From contig NZ_MJEH01000013.1 in the NCBI RefSeq assembly GCF_001742425.1, forward strand, positions 1 through 64,000: a stretch of DNA of 64,000 nt. Direction: 5' to 3'. Shown in pieces: positions 63,576 to 64,000 of this stretch. The position numbers were made by a program, and so were the translations under genes. Within the stretch, counting starts at the first letter, position 1, and each line of letters begins with the position of its first letter. Source of the stretch: Bacillus solimangrovi (lineage in GTDB: Bacteria; Bacillota; Bacilli; Bacillales; Bacillaceae_N). Below the pieces are notes generated by a model, which made no database searches, was not told the DNA's origin, and saw nothing but the letters and a program-made list of their open reading frames with translations.

Positions 63576-64000
63576 ATGTTAAATATTGATCAGATTAAAG
63601 AAATCATTCCACATCGTTATCCATTTTTACTAGTTGACCGGATCATTGAAGTTGAGGAAGGTAAGCGCGTTGTAGGTTTGAAGAACGTATCAGCGAATGA
63701 AGAATTTTTCAATGGTCACTTTCCTGATTATCCCGTAATGCCAGGTGTGTTAATCGTTGAAGCATTAGCGCAAGTTGGTGCTGTAGCAATGTTGATGAAG
63801 GAAGAAAATAAAGGTCGACTTGCATTTTTCGCAGGGATTGATAAATGTCGCTTCAAGCGCCAAGTTCGTCCAGGTGATCAATTACGTCTAGAAGTTGAAA
63901 TCACTCGAAATAAGGGCTCTATTGGTAAAGGTAAAGCAGTTGCTACGGTGGATGGCGAACTAGTTTGTGAAACAGAAATTATGTTTGCACTTGGTGAGAA
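63576..64000 (+). CDS. fabZ: 3-hydroxyacyl-ACP dehydratase FabZ (3' end outside window)
   Basis: 141 codons are visible and the frame is still open at the last base, near the normal end of the family (about 141-144 residues). The hot-dog-fold active site is His48 in [12 protein letters not shown] and Glu62 in LIVEALAQ. It dehydrates 3-hydroxyacyl-ACP in fatty acid elongation. AAAGGAGCG precedes ATG. Confidence 0.95.
   Translation, partial: MLNIDQIKEIIPHRYPFLLVDRIIEVEEGKRVVGLKNVSANEEFFNGHFPDYPVMPGVLIVEALAQVGAVAMLMKEENKGRLAFFAGIDKCRFKRQVRPGDQLRLEVEITRNKGSIGKGKAVATVDGELVCETEIMFALGE

Overview
The window is low-GC chromosomal DNA from an endospore-forming, flagellated member of the Bacillaceae. 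The evidence is the sporulation set (spo0F, spoIIR, spoIID, spoIIQ, spoIIID), Mbl, the flagellar rod-type genes flhO/flhP, zinc-type L31, YwlE arginine phosphatase, and a gene order matching the Bacillus subtilis rpoE-to-fabZ region. I cannot place it to genus. The content is almost entirely conserved core genome. I see no tRNA, rRNA, CRISPR array, insertion sequence or prophage.

Layout. 1-2433 is the end of a fused isobutyryl-CoA mutase (icmF). 2752-14898 carries rpoE, pyrG, ywjG (reverse strand), spo0F, fbaA, a transaldolase-like gene, the second murA, glpX, rho, rpmE and tdk, mostly as separate units with their own promoters and terminators. 15006-27136 holds a lipoprotein gene, prfA-prmC, spoIIR, ywlC, mntP, ywlE, a chemoreceptor gene, rpiB, ywlG, glyA, upp and mnaA. 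27373-29601 is a Vpr-type subtilase. 29797-37256 is a complete ATP synthase operon, atpZ-I-B-E-F-H-A-G-D-C. 37447-48270 is an 11-gene complex I operon, nuoA-B-C-D-H-I-J-K-L-M-N, without nuoE/F/G. 48449-53418 has ywzB, ywmB, the main murA, spoIID and spoIIQ. 54148-59110 is a transport and signalling cluster: small membrane protein, DUF4212 subunit, sodium:solute symporter, cNMP/CBS/nucleotidyltransferase protein, DEDDh exonuclease. 59680 to the end has spoIIID, mbl, flhO, flhP, an EpuA-like gene and the start of fabZ.

How the genes work together. Complex I builds a proton gradient that the adjacent ATP synthase uses. PyrG, Upp and Tdk serve pyrimidine metabolism. FbaA, GlpX, the transaldolase-like protein and RpiB serve central carbon flux. 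The two MurA enzymes, MnaA and Mbl serve the cell wall. The Spo genes run from the phosphorelay through forespore signalling and engulfment to mother-cell transcription.

Most notable non-coding signals: a DnaA-box cluster spanning spoIIR-ywlC; a pyrG leader with a GGGC start and a C-rich terminator arm; a family of about five intergenic repeats with TTGTTCAAAAAG ends, two of which interrupt the nuo operon; a 114-bp tandem repeat inside nuoC; a cre-like site far upstream of the symporter cluster; and a C-rich, G-poor rho leader. The least understood candidate system is the symporter/CBS-nucleotidyltransferase/exonuclease cluster, whose symporter also carries an EF-hand-like loop.
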